Shown piece after piece: positions 23,176 to 34,733 of a stretch of 64,000 nt of DNA (positions are counted from its first letter, which is position 1; each line of letters starts with the position of its first letter). The stretch is from Mytilus edulis (lineage: Eukaryota; Mollusca; Bivalvia; Mytilida; Mytilidae). The position numbers and the translations under genes are program-made. The stretch is from the NCBI RefSeq assembly GCF_963676685.1, contig NC_092357.1, positions 69,530,971 through 69,594,970 on the forward strand, in the 5' to 3' direction. The notes under the pieces are model-generated. The model worked only from the letters and a program-made list of their open reading frames with translations. It had not been told where the DNA came from and did no database searches.

Positions 23176-23619
23176 ACAATGCATTTTTCTTATGAGTATG
23201 GGTAAATTTTCTCTAAAAAGACCAACTCCGTTCTCTATATTTGTGGTTGTCCGTTTTGATTCCAATTATTCTTTCCATGAGGGATATTTGTCTCAGTATA
23301 TTGGAGTTGATACACCTGCTTATTGCAACTGCCCAGTCCTTACCCTCGTCCCTCTTTCGTTTTAATTACGTGTCTGTGTATTTTATTTTTCTTTATATTT
23401 CGTCGTTTGTCGGTGTCCACTGTCAGTCTGTGCTGTTCTAGTTCGCTGTTTTTGTGTCTTGATCTACCTTCTTTAACTAGATATTCGGTTTCCCCCTTTC
23501 ACGTATCAGGGGAGTGAGGTTTCACCACTATTAACTTCATAAATAAATATATCGGTGTTGGATAACACTACCTGCCCTCTTTGGTCGCAACACTTTCTAT
23601 CACTTGTATCACTCATCTG

Positions 23620-23875
23620 AGTTTTGAGGCCCCTCATGGGGGGGGGGGGGGGGGGTGTCCTAGTAATCACATAATCACCATTTTTTTGCCAATATAATCA
23701 CATAATCATTAAATATTTGCTTATCTTTAGTAATCAAATAATCATAAACTAAAAATACAGTCCTAGGTAATCAAATAATCATGAAATATTTGGCTTAATA
23801 ATCAAATAATCATTAAAAAAACGGCCAAGTAATCACATAATCAAAACCCCCATGAGGGCCCTCAGTTTTATTTAA
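23620..23875. mobile_element. TIR element with poly-G end and ataatca repeats
   Basis: 'ggcccctcatggggg' near 23629 runs into a pure G tract (to 23656) and is mirrored by 'cccccatgagggccctcag' near 23848. Between them 'aatcaaataatca' and variants repeat about eight times. Confidence 0.55.
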
Positions 23876-24029
23876 ATTAATTTTGTCGCAACAAAGGGAC
23901 TGATGTACCGTCAGTCAAAATGAGAAAAACAAAGAGACAAATACATACCCATGGCAGATCCTTTAAAATAAGATACATGACAAATAGGACGAAATATTTG
24001 TTCAGAAAAGATGAGCAATTCCAATTATG

Positions 24030-24145
24030 AATACGGTATCATGTTTCTCGCTGCATTGAAAACCTTTTGGTGACCTTCTGCTGTTGTCTGTTCTATGGTC
24101 TGGTTGTCTCTTTGAAACTTCCCCATTTCCAATCTCACTTTTCAT
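24030..24145 (+). repeat. 3' fragment of the RT element
   Basis: 'ggtgaccttctgctgttgtc' followed by 'tccccatttccaatctcac', colinear with 40295-40380 and 50785-50875. Confidence 0.65.
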
Positions 24146-24567
24146 TATTACGAAAAACAAGTATGACGGACATGAACATTTCGGCAACTTCTATCTAAAT
24201 ATCCATAAGTAAAAGTGATATCGGGTCAGTGACTGAATTGTGACATTCTTGTCCTGCATGTGTCTTTGTCAAATATTGTCTAATCAATGTGTTAGGTTTT
24301 TTTTCTATTTTGTTTTGGCTCCGATTGTGACTGAGGCTTATGGTGCTATAACGATAATTATATCTTATACTGATCTATACTGCACTATACTGTTCTATTT
24401 GAGCAGTCAAAATGCGTTGATTGTATATTTCTATGTCATATACAGTCACCAGGCGCGAAGCTACGTTTACGTCAAAACGCCCGGGCGTACACTTGAATTT
24501 TAATAAAAACAAATATTGTAATCTAAAGAAAATAAAAAGAACTTGTTAGAAGCACAGCAGTTTTATA

Positions 24568-25023
24568 GGTGTCAGACCACCAATTACTCCCTCCAATTTA
24601 GAATTAGTCCTACTTTGACACAAAATAGTGCTTTTGATGTCATTGTTTACTTAAACTAACCAACAAATTTGCAGAAATGAAACTTTTGGTGATAGGGAAA
24701 TATATTTAGACCATTTTGAGCCAAAATTCACTTGTCTATGAGTTTGCATTAAAAATTCAGGATTAATGCGCTACATAGTACACTAATTTAAGATTTCCAG
24801 AAAACCGGGAGTTATTTTGGTAGTACCTGTCTTTTCAAAATCAGAAATTTGTTACAAGACTTTAAACATTGGTTGAAATTGGCATGTAGGAAGGTGATAC
24901 ATGTACAATTCAGGATATACCTGGTTTCCTTGAAGTTAAACTTAAGGTAAAATATTTAGAAAGCTGTGAAAATTGCAAAATTTGGTTGAACAGATAGGGA
25001 TTTTTAATTGGTGGTCTGACACC
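24568..25023. mobile_element. MITE with perfect 19-bp TIRs, 456 bp
   Basis: GGTGTCAGACCACCAATTA at 24568-24586 and its exact complement at 25005-25023, with TATA on both outer sides (TA or TATA target). No coding capacity. Confidence 0.8.
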
Positions 25024-25098
25024 TATAATTCTTTCTTCATTGGCTTGTAATTGCATGGGATCTGGCGCACGTTAAAGACGGACGGCACTTAAAGTTAA

Positions 25099-27259
25099 GG
25101 GCATACGATACAGTAGAGATCCCTCGTTGATTTTTTCCTAAAATTTTGATAGTAGGTCAATTTTAATGTGTACTTTCCAAATATGAAAAGAAAAAAAGTA
25201 CCTTCATGACTTACTTTTTAAGATAATTTGGTTCGAAATTTGCATATTTGGAAGAAAATTCCTAAATAATGACTTTTAAAGAAAGTAACAATACTTTTGA
25301 ACAAAAAGTCATAACTTAACCGTTTTTTTTTTGTAAAACGTTCCCTTGATCCATGGCATCTACACGCTGAAACAAGTTTAAGGTTATACCAAATTATCAT
25401 TTTCCGGATTTAGATTGATATATGCGAAATAAAGAAATTGACCATATTTTTGCGTCTTTTCGGAAGTGCAGAAAAAAATTGATCGTTGATTTTTTCTTGA
25501 AATTTTGGCGGAGTGTTCTTGAAACAGTACTTGATTGATTGCAAAAGAAAAAAATATGGGTCCATATGCTTGTTTTTTTCAATAAAAGCCATATACCTTA
25601 ATTTTTTACGACGTCTGTCAGTATGGCGCTAAATTACGTTATATAAAGTTTTAATCGCACCAACGTCGTGTAATCATTCCCGCCGTACACGACTATGCTG
25701 TCAAGTATATGAAGGTGTTTTCCAAAGCGTTGATACTTATCATAAAAATTCATAAGATGGTTATTCGTAAAATCGCTAAACATTTGTGCTAAACATGAGG
25801 CTAAACATTTACGAAACGGAATTTGGACAGGAACCTTTTCATAATAAAAAAAAAGGATATAAAAAAGGATCCCAGCAGATTACTTTGTCAGATGTACGGC
25901 AAAACAGAAAAATCTTATAGAAGTATACAGGTGCAGCTCCGTCCGACATTAGTTTTAAATTGCTTCATGTACCGAAAGAGGATAGCCAACATTATTGCAA
26001 AGGCCCTAACATGGCAAAATGTGAACCAACTATAAATTAAGTGAGGTGATACCATTAATTAACAACCGTATAACCTTCAACAATGACAAAACCTGTCAGC
26101 TTTAAAAGGCCCCGACGTACTTGGATTTTTTTTCTTTTTACATTCAAAAGATAATCATTTTTCAAATTTAGATTATAAGGAGTACTTCTTGTTCTATAGT
26201 TTGAGCTGTTTTGTGCAATTTCATGTCATAATTGCCTCAGTCGACTGAAAATGAAGTTGTAGTATAACATTTCATAGGAAGTACAGCAGCTAGTATTAGA
26301 GAATAATATTCAAGGATGTCTTTATCAATAGATAAGTTGCATTACCTTTCATACGGCGTAACTGTATGAATATTGGCGTACTTGTTTGTCTAGAAGTAGA
26401 GCTATATTGAAAACACTTTATTTGTTCTTCTTTCCGATCGTCTAACTATAATTGTGTTACTTTTCTCAGAAACAACGCTACTGTGAAGTACAAAAGGGAT
26501 ATGATTATACAAATAAGAAGACGTGGTATGATTACCAATGAGGCAAATTTCAACCAGAGACCAAATGACAAAGACGTAAATGACTATAGGACATCGGACG
26601 GCCTTCAACAATGATTAAAACCCATACCGCATAGTCAGCTATGAAAAGACCCTACATGACAAATGCAAAACAACTCAAACGGGAAACTTACGGCCTGAAT
26701 TAAGTACAAAACAATGAACGAAATACAAATATGATATACAATAACAAACGACACCATTGAATTGCAAGCCCTTTTAACAGCATGTGAACGGACGTTTTCT
26801 TGTTTTGGTCTATAACATCCAGATTGATATACACAAAAAATAAACCAATTAAACAATCTAACGTGTGACAATTCTGCATCTATTGGCAATATTTTGCTTA
26901 AATTCAAATCAAAAACGACACCAATGTATTTTTTTTTAAATCTTTTTACCGGACTTTTGTTATTTTTGTTCATCTCCAGTATTTCCTTTGATCTCACTGC
27001 TCTTCGGCGGATTTCGCCGTCTTTTAGAAACGACATAGCCGCATTTTTAGCAGGTACTTTTTTTAAATTCGCGCAACCTGATTATGACGTCAGTGAATAT
27101 TCCGCGAAAATATGACTTCATTTAAAGCGACGTCGCGAAATGTTAACGTTCTTATTAGAAACATCGCGAAATTACAACGTTCTGGTTACCAACGTCGCGA
27201 AATCAACACGAAAAGTTTTGAAAACATTATTATCTGCCCTGCTACTGTATCGTATTCCC
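25099..27259. mobile_element. Candidate TTAA-flanked non-autonomous element, 2.16 kb
   Basis: Ends are GGGCATACGATACAGTAG and the complement of GGGAATACGATACAGTAG, each flanked outside by TTAA (25095-25098 and 27260-27263). The right TTAA is also the left target site of the piggyBac element, so the two abut. No transposase was recognised; the minus-strand frame 27036-26635 matches nothing I know. Confidence 0.6.
26505..26720 (-). repeat. Dispersed repeat family A (also duplicated at 29928-30143)
   Basis: 'gaagacgtggtatgattacc' to 'cggccttcaacaatg', complement of the family A block at 10555-10680. Confidence 0.7.
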
Positions 27260-27263
27260 TTAA

Positions 27264-27370
27264 CCCTTTCGGTGCCAAAGCGACATATATATGTCGTTTG
27301 GGGGTTGACTGCCGAAGCGACAAATATGTCGTTTGGGGGTTGACTGCCGATGCGACATATATGTCGTTTA
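27264..27370 (+). repeat. Duplicate piggyBac left end with subterminal palindromes
   Basis: TTAA (27260-27263) plus TIR CCCTTTCGGTGCC, then three GCGACATATATGTCG-type palindromes spaced about 36 bp apart by 'tttgggggttgactgccga'. The same block occurs at 30687-30793. Confidence 0.9.
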
Positions 27371-27446
27371 ATTGGTTTTAAGAAAACAATCATATTTTAT
27401 TTCTTTTTGTCTTTTATGCTTTTGATATTCTTATATAATATATATA

Positions 27447-28297
27447 TCTTTATTGCAAAATTACACCCATGAGGGTCAAGCAATACAATGAAACAATAAT
27501 TTTATACTATACAATGCAATACAATGAAATACAATGTAATACAATGAAATACAAAATAATACAATACAATATATGGAAAAATAGAACATTAGAGTTCAAT
27601 TATAAATGCATGTAAAAAACACCATCATAACCTTGCCTGACATGGGTCTGACTCCCTCAGTTCTAAAGACTGTTTAATGAAGACTCCAATATGACAAACA
27701 AGTTCAGGGATAGGGTTTAGAATGTGTTTAAGTTTATTGAATGCATCAAGATGCTGAAATAATGGTACATAGTCTTTTAGATAAACAAAAAGATTAGAAC
27801 GCAAATATGTGTTAATGTCACAATACAAAAAGAAATGATATTCGTCATCTAAGACTTCACATTTTTTACATAATCTTTGTGCTCTCGGAATGTTTCTGTA
27901 CCTTCCTAATTCAATGCCTAGGGAATGATCACTTAGTCTAAATTTTGAGAGTAACTGCCTATGTATAAAATTATTGCAATTTAAATATTCCTCAGACTGA
28001 CAATTATTTTTTAATTTCCCATAAAGACAAAGTTTGGATGAGGAATCCATTTTTGAAAGTTTAATTAAAGTATTTTTTTCATATTCCTCTGAAACACACT
28101 TTTTTATATTACATTTTAACATGTTTTTTGATTGTTTAAAAGGTACATTATTATTAGAGTAATTTTCTGGGTTTATTTTCATTTCTTTAAAATTTTTATC
28201 TGCAAATGAGTACCAAGAATAAATTCCTTCTGAATGTAAATTTATGTTTGTTTGTAGAGATTCTTTAACCAGGGGATTAATATCATTACAATTTATA
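27447..28297 (-). pseudogene. 5'-truncated LINE 3' end (RT C-terminal zinc-knuckle region)
   Basis: A minus-strand frame (28317-27625, 230 codons) begins with eight codons of local DNA and continues into LINE sequence: KFRLSDHSLGIELGRYRNIP, then C-x2-C-x9-H-x4-C in CKKCEVLDDEYHFFLYC. That pattern follows the RT in many non-LTR retrotransposon ORF2 proteins. The 3' side has AATAAA and an AT microsatellite tail at about 27447, as expected for target-primed insertion in the minus direction. Unit B lacks it. It is a dead fragment; clade unknown. Confidence 0.7.
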
Positions 28298-28390
28298 TAT
28301 TGTTGTTTTGAATTCATTATGACGTAATACGTTAAGTATATATGACGTCATAAATGTCAAAAGATCGTCTGTACTGTTCCCGACATAGCT

Positions 28391-28671
28391 ATGGAAGACA
28401 GTGACGGTGACATAACAGACATAGTAACTTCGGGCGACGAAGATTCTGACGATGCTGATGTTGAAATGCCAGACAATGCTACAAGACAGCCTAACCCTTG
28501 GTTTTCTGTGGTAGACAAAGAAACGTTTGAGCTAGACGTTAATCGTGATTTCGAGGAACGGATTGGGCCGTGTGGATTTGAAGCCAATTTTTCACCGGTG
28601 GATTACTTTGATAAATTTTTGAAAACAGAAGATGATGACTTGATTGATCGCATTGTAGATGAAACAAATAG
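28391..28671 (+). pseudogene. Orphan copy of piggyBac transposase exon 1
   Basis: Apparently identical to 30961-31241, with ATG, acidic N-terminus and the donor AATAG|GTACAT. It is cut off from the downstream exons by unit B, though transcription through unit B could splice it to exon 2 by skipping the second exon 1. Confidence 0.85.
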
Positions 28672-30699
28672 GTACATTATTGGTTTTATATGTTTCAAAT
28701 TATAACGTTCTTAATTTTCTTTGAATGTATATTTATATGTTTCCGTAATATAATTGCGGTCTACAAATCAATTTTCAAAGTATTCTAATAATTAAATAAC
28801 GCTCCAAAAGATAGCAGAGACATTTTTTTTTTTTAGATTGATATATGCGAAATAAAGAAATTGACCATATTTTTGCGTCTTTTCGGAAGTGCAGAAAAAA
28901 ATTGATCGTTGATTTTTTCTTGAAATTTTGGCGGAGTGTTCTTGAAACAGTACTTGATTGATTGCAAAAGAAAAAAATATGGGTCCATATGCTTGTTTTT
29001 TTCAATAAAAGCCATATACCTTAATTTTTTACGACGTCTGTCAGTATGGCGCTAAATTACGTTATATAAAGTTTTAATCGCACCAACGTCGTGTAATCAT
29101 TCCCGCCGTACACGACTATGCTGTCAAGTATATGAAGGTGTTTTCCAAAGCGTTGATACTTATCATAAAAATTCATAAGATGGTTATTCGTAAAATCGCT
29201 AAACATTTGTGCTAAACATGAGGCTAAACATTTACGAAACGGAATTTGGACAGGAACCTTTTCATAATAAAAAAAAAGGATATAAAAAAGGATCCCAGCA
29301 GATTACTTTGTCAGATGTACGGCAAAACAGAAAAATCTTATAGAAGTATACAGGTGCAGCTCCGTCCGACATTAGTTTTAAATTGCTTCATGTACCGAAA
29401 GAGGATAGCCAACATTATTGCAAAGGCCCTAACATGGCAAAATGTGAACCAACTATAAATTAAGTGAGGTGATACCATTAATTAACAACCGTATAACCTT
29501 CAACAATGACAAAACCTGTCAGCTTTAAAAGGCCCCGACGTACTTGGATTTTTTTTCTTTTTACATTCAAAAGATAATCATTTTTCAAATTTAGATTATA
29601 AGGAGTACTTCTTGTTCTATAGTTTGAGCTGTTTTGTGCAATTTCATGTCATAATTGCCTCAGTCGACTGAAAATGAAGTTGTAGTATAACATTTCATAG
29701 GAAGTACAGCAGCTAGTATTAGAGAATAATATTCAAGGATGTCTTTATCAATAGATAAGTTGCATTACCTTTCATACGGCGTAACTGTATGAATATTGGC
29801 GTACTTGTTTGTCTAGAAGTAGAGCTATATTGAAAACACTTTATTTGTTCTTCTTTCCGATCGTCTAACTATAATTGTGTTACTTTTCTCAGAAACAACG
29901 CTACTGTGAAGTACAAAAGGGATATGATTATACAAATAAGAAGACGTGGTATGATTACCAATGAGGCAAATTTCAACCAGAGACCAAATGACAAAGACGT
30001 AAATGACTATAGGACATCGGACGGCCTTCAACAATGATTAAAACCCATACCGCATAGTCAGCTATGAAAAGACCCTACATGACAAATGCAAAACAACTCA
30101 AACGGGAAACTTACGGCCTGAATTAAGTACAAAACAATGAACGAAATACAAATATGATATACAATAACAAACGACACCATTGAATTGCAAGCCCTTTTAA
30201 CAGCATGTGAACGGACGTTTTCTTGTTTTGGTCTATAACATCCAGATTGATATACACAAAAAATAAACCAATTAAACAAACTAACGTGTGACAATTCTGC
30301 ATCTATTGGCAATATTTTGCTTAAATTCAAATCAAAAACGACACCAATGTATTTTTTTTTAAATCTTTTTACCGGACTTTTGTTATTTTTGTTCATCTCC
30401 AGTATTTCCTTTGATCTCACTGCTCTTCGGCGGATTTCGCCGTCTTTTAGAAACGACATAGCCGCATTTTTAGCAGGTACTTTTTTTAAATTCGCGCAAC
30501 CTGATTATGACGTCAGTGAATATTCCGCGAAAATATGACTTCATTTAAAGCGACGTCGCGAAATGTTAACGTTCTTATTAGAAACATCGCGAAATTACAA
30601 CGTTCTGGTTACCAACGTCGCGAAATCAACACGAAAAGTTTTGAAAACATTATTATCTGCCCTGCTACTGTATCGTATTCCCTTAACCCTTTCGGTGCC

Positions 30700-30793
30700 A
30701 AAGCGACATATATATGTCGTTTGGGGGTTGACTGCCGAAGCGACAAATATGTCGTTTGGGGGTTGACTGCCGATGCGACATATATGTCGTTTA
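30700..30793 (+). promoter_or_regulatory. Subterminal palindromic repeats of the piggyBac left end
   Basis: Three GCGACAtAtATGTCG palindromes spaced about 36 bp apart and separated by 'gggggttgactgccga'. They are likely transposase-binding sites, by analogy with subterminal repeats in other piggyBac elements (inference). Confidence 0.6.
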
Positions 30794-30960
30794 ATTGGTT
30801 TTAAGAAAACAATCATATTTTATTTCTTTTTGTCTTTTATGCTTTTGATATTCTTATATAATATATACATTGTTGTTTTGAATTCATTATGACGTAATAC
30901 GTTAAGTATATATGACGTCATAAATGTCAAAAGATCGTCTGTACTGTTCCCGACATAGCT

Positions 30961-31241
30961 ATGGAAGACAGTGACGGTGACATAACAGACATAGTAACTT
31001 CGGGCGACGAAGATTCTGACGATGCTGATGTTGAAATGCCAGACAATGCTACAAGACAGCCTAACCCTTGGTTTTCTGTGGTAGACAAAGAAACGTTTGA
31101 GCTAGACGTTAATCGTGATTTCGAGGAACGGATTGGGCCGTGTGGATTTGAAGCCAATTTTTCACCGGTGGATTACTTTGATAAATTTTTGAAAACAGAA
31201 GATGATGACTTGATTGATCGCATTGTAGATGAAACAAATAG
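30961..31241 (+). CDS. PGBD-like: piggyBac transposase exon 1
   Basis: Acidic leader (MEDSDGDITDIVTSGDEDSD) ending DETNR at AATAG|GTACAT, phase 2. Confidence 0.88.
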
Positions 31242-34200
31242 GTACATTATTGGTTTTATATGTTTCAAATTATAACGTTCTTAATTTTCTTTGAATGTAT
31301 ATTTATATGTTTCCGTAATATAATTGCGGTCTACAAATCAATTTTCAAAGTATTCTAATAATTAAATAACGCTCCAAAAGATAGCAGAGACATTTTTTCA
31401 CAATATTAATTTAAAAGTTCTTGCTACCCTCCCACCCCTTTCATCCAACAAAAACACCAGTAATCCTGTATATCCAATAACATATAACTGGTTTTGTCAA
31501 CAGGTATGCCAACCAGTGCCAAACTACAGAGAATCCAACAAGACATGCCAGATCAAACGAATGGTCACCAGTTAGCTATGCTGAGATGAGAGCCTTTATT
31601 GGTCTTGTTCTCGCGATGGGTATCGTAAAGAAATCCTCGATTGAAAGCTATTGGGAAGCGTCTGGTATCTCTGAAACCCCAAATTTCAGGGATGTGATGT
31701 CCAGAAATAGATTTCAGGCAATACTGAGATATCTGCATTGCAGCAACAATACAACAGCAGTTCCAAGAGGTCAGCCAGGATACGACCCCCTCCACAAGAT
31801 AAATCCAGTTGTTGAATTCTTCAATGAAGTGTTCGAACTTAATTATAGGTAAATGTCAACTCAAATATAGAAATATACACAAGCCATTACGCGGTCATGT
31901 TTCCATGTTAAAAATAAACATAATTTATTGCTGGAACTGAGACGAATTTTGTCCTAATCATATTTTCCACTGCATACTAACTGTCATTGATTTAACACTG
32001 GTACCTCTTGTTTCGGGAAAGATAAGAGTAAAAAAAATCAATGTAATCAAAATTGTACAATCTGGTTATGTCGTTCATTATGAAATTCTAAAATATACAT
32101 ATTATTTTTTAATGTATTTTTTTTTTAATTGAGACAAGACTTGTTGTAAATAGATTTTACGGATTTTCAGACTATCTCAAAACATAGTTGTGGATGAGAG
32201 AATAGTTGGTTTCAAAGGGCGTCATGTTTTGAAACAATACATTTCAAACAAGAAGGCACACAGATGGGGAGCAAAGTTGTTCGTCTTAGCTGAATCCAGA
32301 ACAGGTTATACCCATCAGATAAATGTGTACAAAGGGAAACGAAATACAGAACGCCATCCCAATGGACAAGGGTAAGTGAAAAAAAGGGGGTGGTAACTCT
32401 GGATTTTCAGGTTTAGCGAAAATGCCAAAATAATATCGGCGAGATAATTTTTATGAAAATACCTTATCGGAAAAGAACACGAAAAATATTACTTTAATTG
32501 ACTCAAATTAACATGATTGTTTCTGTAAATCGATGGCGACTGTATTGCGAATGAATATGACAATCCATGAAAGTAGACCAAAATTTACGCACATCTCCAG
32601 GTTTATACAGGGTATAACTTAATGACGCTGTTAATTAAGAAATGCCTACTTCTTATAATCAAGTAAGGCCGAATATAAGACACGCATATTTAACATTTTG
32701 ACTTGATAAAAAGTTCTAATTCTTACCTATTTCTATCTAATCGTTTCATTTTGTTATTGTCGGTTTTCCTTTTATTTTTTTTCGTCATGATTATACATGC
32801 AATATTTGTGACTGGACAAACACTCAATCAATCAATCAATTTTTTTTATAGATATAAATCGGTAATGGATTTAGTACGTCCTCATTTTGGCAAAAACCAT
32901 CATGTAACTATGGATAATTGGTTTTCATCCCCTAAACTGATGAACGACCTAAGGAACCGGGGAACGTATGCAACAGGAACTGTAATAGCAAGACGGAAGG
33001 GCTTACCTGCAAGTTTTAAAACAGCTCGGCTCCCCAAAGGAAGTGTTGTTGTTAAATCACAGAGAGATCTTTTGGCTATTTTATACGTAGATCGGAGAAA
33101 TGTGACTTTCCTGACAACAAGTGAAAATGCACGGTAAGTTTCTTGTTTTTCAACCCATCTTTGTCCGATAGGCCAATCCCTATATAATTTGACAATACTT
33201 GACTTTTAAAATAAAAAGTTATTAAAATACAACGTTGTCAAAAAAATACTTACATCGTGGAATATATGAAATACTTTCTTACACAATGTCAAAATTAACT
33301 ATACAACAAAGTACAAGCTTGAAGTAACAGTCATGGCTAATAAAATTATAATATCACCAAAGTAAACATACAATAAAACAAGTCTTACTTAATATACTTT
33401 TCAGAACTGTGCGAAAAGTTAATAGTAAAGGTAGAGTTGTGTCTGCTCCAAGTGTTGTCCACAAATACAACCAGACCATGGGCGGTGTCGATCTTGGGGA
33501 TCAGCTTTTGCTTAAATTTGAGCCACAATTTAAAGGTGTGAAACTCTGGAGAAAAATTCTCTTCAACCTTCTTACTACAGCTACAGGTATGTCTCATCTT
33601 AAACATTTGCAAGCTTTTTTAGTCAATTCAAAGACTAACTAAAAGACTATGTGCTTATGTTCAGTTGCAAATATTTCATGCATTGCCTAGAACAAGGATA
33701 AGTTGATATAAGTACCACGTATGATTTTTTTCACTCGTTCCCGTTATCATTTCTTATCTAATTACAAGTATATAGCTTACTGTTTGGTGTGAGCTAATGC
33801 TCCGTGTTGAAGGCCGTACTTTGACCTATAATTGTTAACTTTTTATACACTGACTTGGATGGAGAGTTGTCTCTTTGGCACTTATACCACATCTTCTTAT
33901 TTATATATATGTATATAATAGATTTGCACGGACTTAAACAAATAAACTTGCACTTAATATTTTTTCAGTAAATGCATATATATGCTACAGAAACTGTTTT
34001 CTTGTCCAGAGTAAATTAGACCATGTGAAATTTCAAAACGCAGTAGTTCGTGGTTTGATCGGGGATTTTAGAGGAGGCAACAGAAGGAGGGGGAGAAGAC
34101 CAGACAATATTCCTATTGCAAATGCAATAAGGATGCATTTTCTTGATGTTATTCCTGATGGCAAGAGGCGAAAATGTGTTAAGTGCTCAGGTTATAACAA

Positions 34201-34303
34201 GTACAGGAAATCCCGTATATCAACATGGTGTTCTGTATGTGGCGTGGGTCTTTGTGTTGGTCGATGTTTCAGAGAGTTTCATTCATATGGACAGGAAGAG
34301 TAA
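30961..34303 (+). CDS. PGBD-like: piggyBac transposase, six exons, 541 aa
   Basis: DDE/D-type transposase for TTAA-targeted cut-and-paste, expected in the nucleus. Exons: 30961-31241, 31504-31848, 32171-32371, 32852-33133, 33405-33586, 33969-34303. All introns are GT-AG and the phases agree (542 codons with stop). An acidic N-terminus is followed by the DDE_Tnp_1_7 fold. The three catalytic Asp candidates are in VVDERIVGFKGR, VTMDNWFSS and GGVDLGDQL. The C-terminus is a Cys-rich domain, CVKCSGYNKYRKSRISTWCS, VCGVGLCVGRC, then FH, typical of piggyBac. No stop or frameshift was seen, and full TIRs surround it, so it may be active or recently so. Five spliced introns are unusual for a mobile piggyBac copy. 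Family A repeat sequence lies in intron 5. Confidence 0.92.
31504..31848 (+). CDS. PGBD-like: piggyBac transposase exon 2
   Basis: YANQCQTTENPTRHAR through FIGLVLAMGIVKK and the typical YWEASGIS...F..ILRYLH segment. Acceptor TCAACAG, donor TATAG|GTAAAT. Confidence 0.9.
32171..32371 (+). CDS. PGBD-like: piggyBac transposase exon 3 (first catalytic Asp)
   Basis: LSQNIVVDERIVGFKGR holds the first Asp. KAHRWGAKLFVLAESRTGY follows. Acceptor TTTCAG, donor AAGG|GTAAGT. Confidence 0.9.
32852..33133 (+). CDS. PGBD-like: piggyBac transposase exon 4 (second catalytic Asp)
   Basis: VMDLVRPHFGKNHHVTMDNW holds the second Asp, followed by FSSPKLMNDL and GTYATGTV. Acceptor TTATAG, donor CACG|GTAAGT. Confidence 0.9.
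33405..33586 (+). CDS. PGBD-like: piggyBac transposase exon 5 (third catalytic Asp)
   Basis: Contains VVHKYNQTMGGVDLGDQLLL with the third Asp, then KLWRKILFNLL. Donor ACAG|GTATGT, phase 1. Confidence 0.9.
33775..33903 (+). repeat. Dispersed repeat family A inside piggyBac intron 5
   Basis: 'gaaggccgtactttgaccta' and 'accacatcttcttat'. A repeat inside an intron of the element means this intron has been colonised independently. Confidence 0.65.
33969..34303 (+). CDS. PGBD-like: piggyBac transposase exon 6 (Cys-rich C-terminus)
   Basis: NAYICYRNC, a basic RRRGRRPDN stretch and eight Cys in a C-x2-C array, ending CFREFH...GQEE stop. Acceptor TTTTCAG. Confidence 0.9.
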
Positions 34304-34347
34304 ACAGTTGAATTTTGAAATATTATTCATGTAAAATACAGTGCAAT

Positions 34348-34353
34348 AATAAA
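34348..34353 (+). terminator. Poly(A) signal of the piggyBac transposase
   Basis: AATAAA 45 bp past the stop codon. Confidence 0.6.
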
Positions 34354-34733
34354 GTATCTTTTAAAAAGATTTCATGTTGTATTAAACAAATGAGTTAAAA
34401 AAAAGTCAAGGATTTTTTTTTTCGCTGAAAATTCTTTTGTGTTCTCTAAAAGTTAAAAGAAAAACAAAAAAGATTTATGATTTAAATTATTTCAAAGCGA
34501 AGAAATATTTTTAAAACATTTCTGTGTTTGTTGCTCCTCATTTCATGAAATTCTGTCAACGAACGACTTCGTTTTGATCTTTTGAAAACACGAGTTTTTG
34601 TATAAACTTTTGACGTTTTCACAACGACGGCGGCGATATTTTATTTTTATTTGGCTGTAGAACGTCACTCGGTGAAATCTTTATGGTGACGTTTCTAACG
34701 TCGGAAATTTGAATTCGGCACCGAAAGGGTTAA

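Larger units (their letters stand above)
25410..28832 (+). repeat. Tandem duplication unit A
   Basis: 3423 bp, repeated at once as unit B with offset 3423. It covers flanking DNA, the piggyBac left TIR, exon 1 and part of intron 1. It differs from unit B mainly by an inserted LINE fragment of about 850 bp at 27447-28297 and a few substitutions. Confidence 0.93.
28833..31397 (+). repeat. Tandem duplication unit B
   Basis: Second copy of unit A without the LINE insert. The junction at 28822-28832 is a T-rich run (catttttttt...), and the right limit is at 'gagacatttttt' near 31397, suggesting microhomology at T runs. Confidence 0.92.
30687..34729 (+). mobile_element. Complete piggyBac element, 4.04 kb
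   Basis: TTAA at 30683-30686 and 34730-34733. TIRs are CCCTTTCGGTGCC (30687-30699) and its exact complement GGCACCGAAAGGG (34717-34729). It encloses a six-exon transposase and a poly(A) signal. TTAA targets and CCC...GGG ends are diagnostic of piggyBac. Measured from the duplicated left end at 27264, the span would be 7.47 kb. Confidence 0.95.

Noticed and set aside
26635-27036. 133-codon minus-strand frame (and its duplicate at 30058) as a gene
   Set aside because: No domain, lies over a dispersed repeat, and overlaps + strand frames of equal quality.
27625-28317. 230-codon minus-strand frame as a host gene
   Set aside because: It is a LINE zinc-knuckle region fused by chance to a few codons of flanking DNA and is absent from the duplicate unit.
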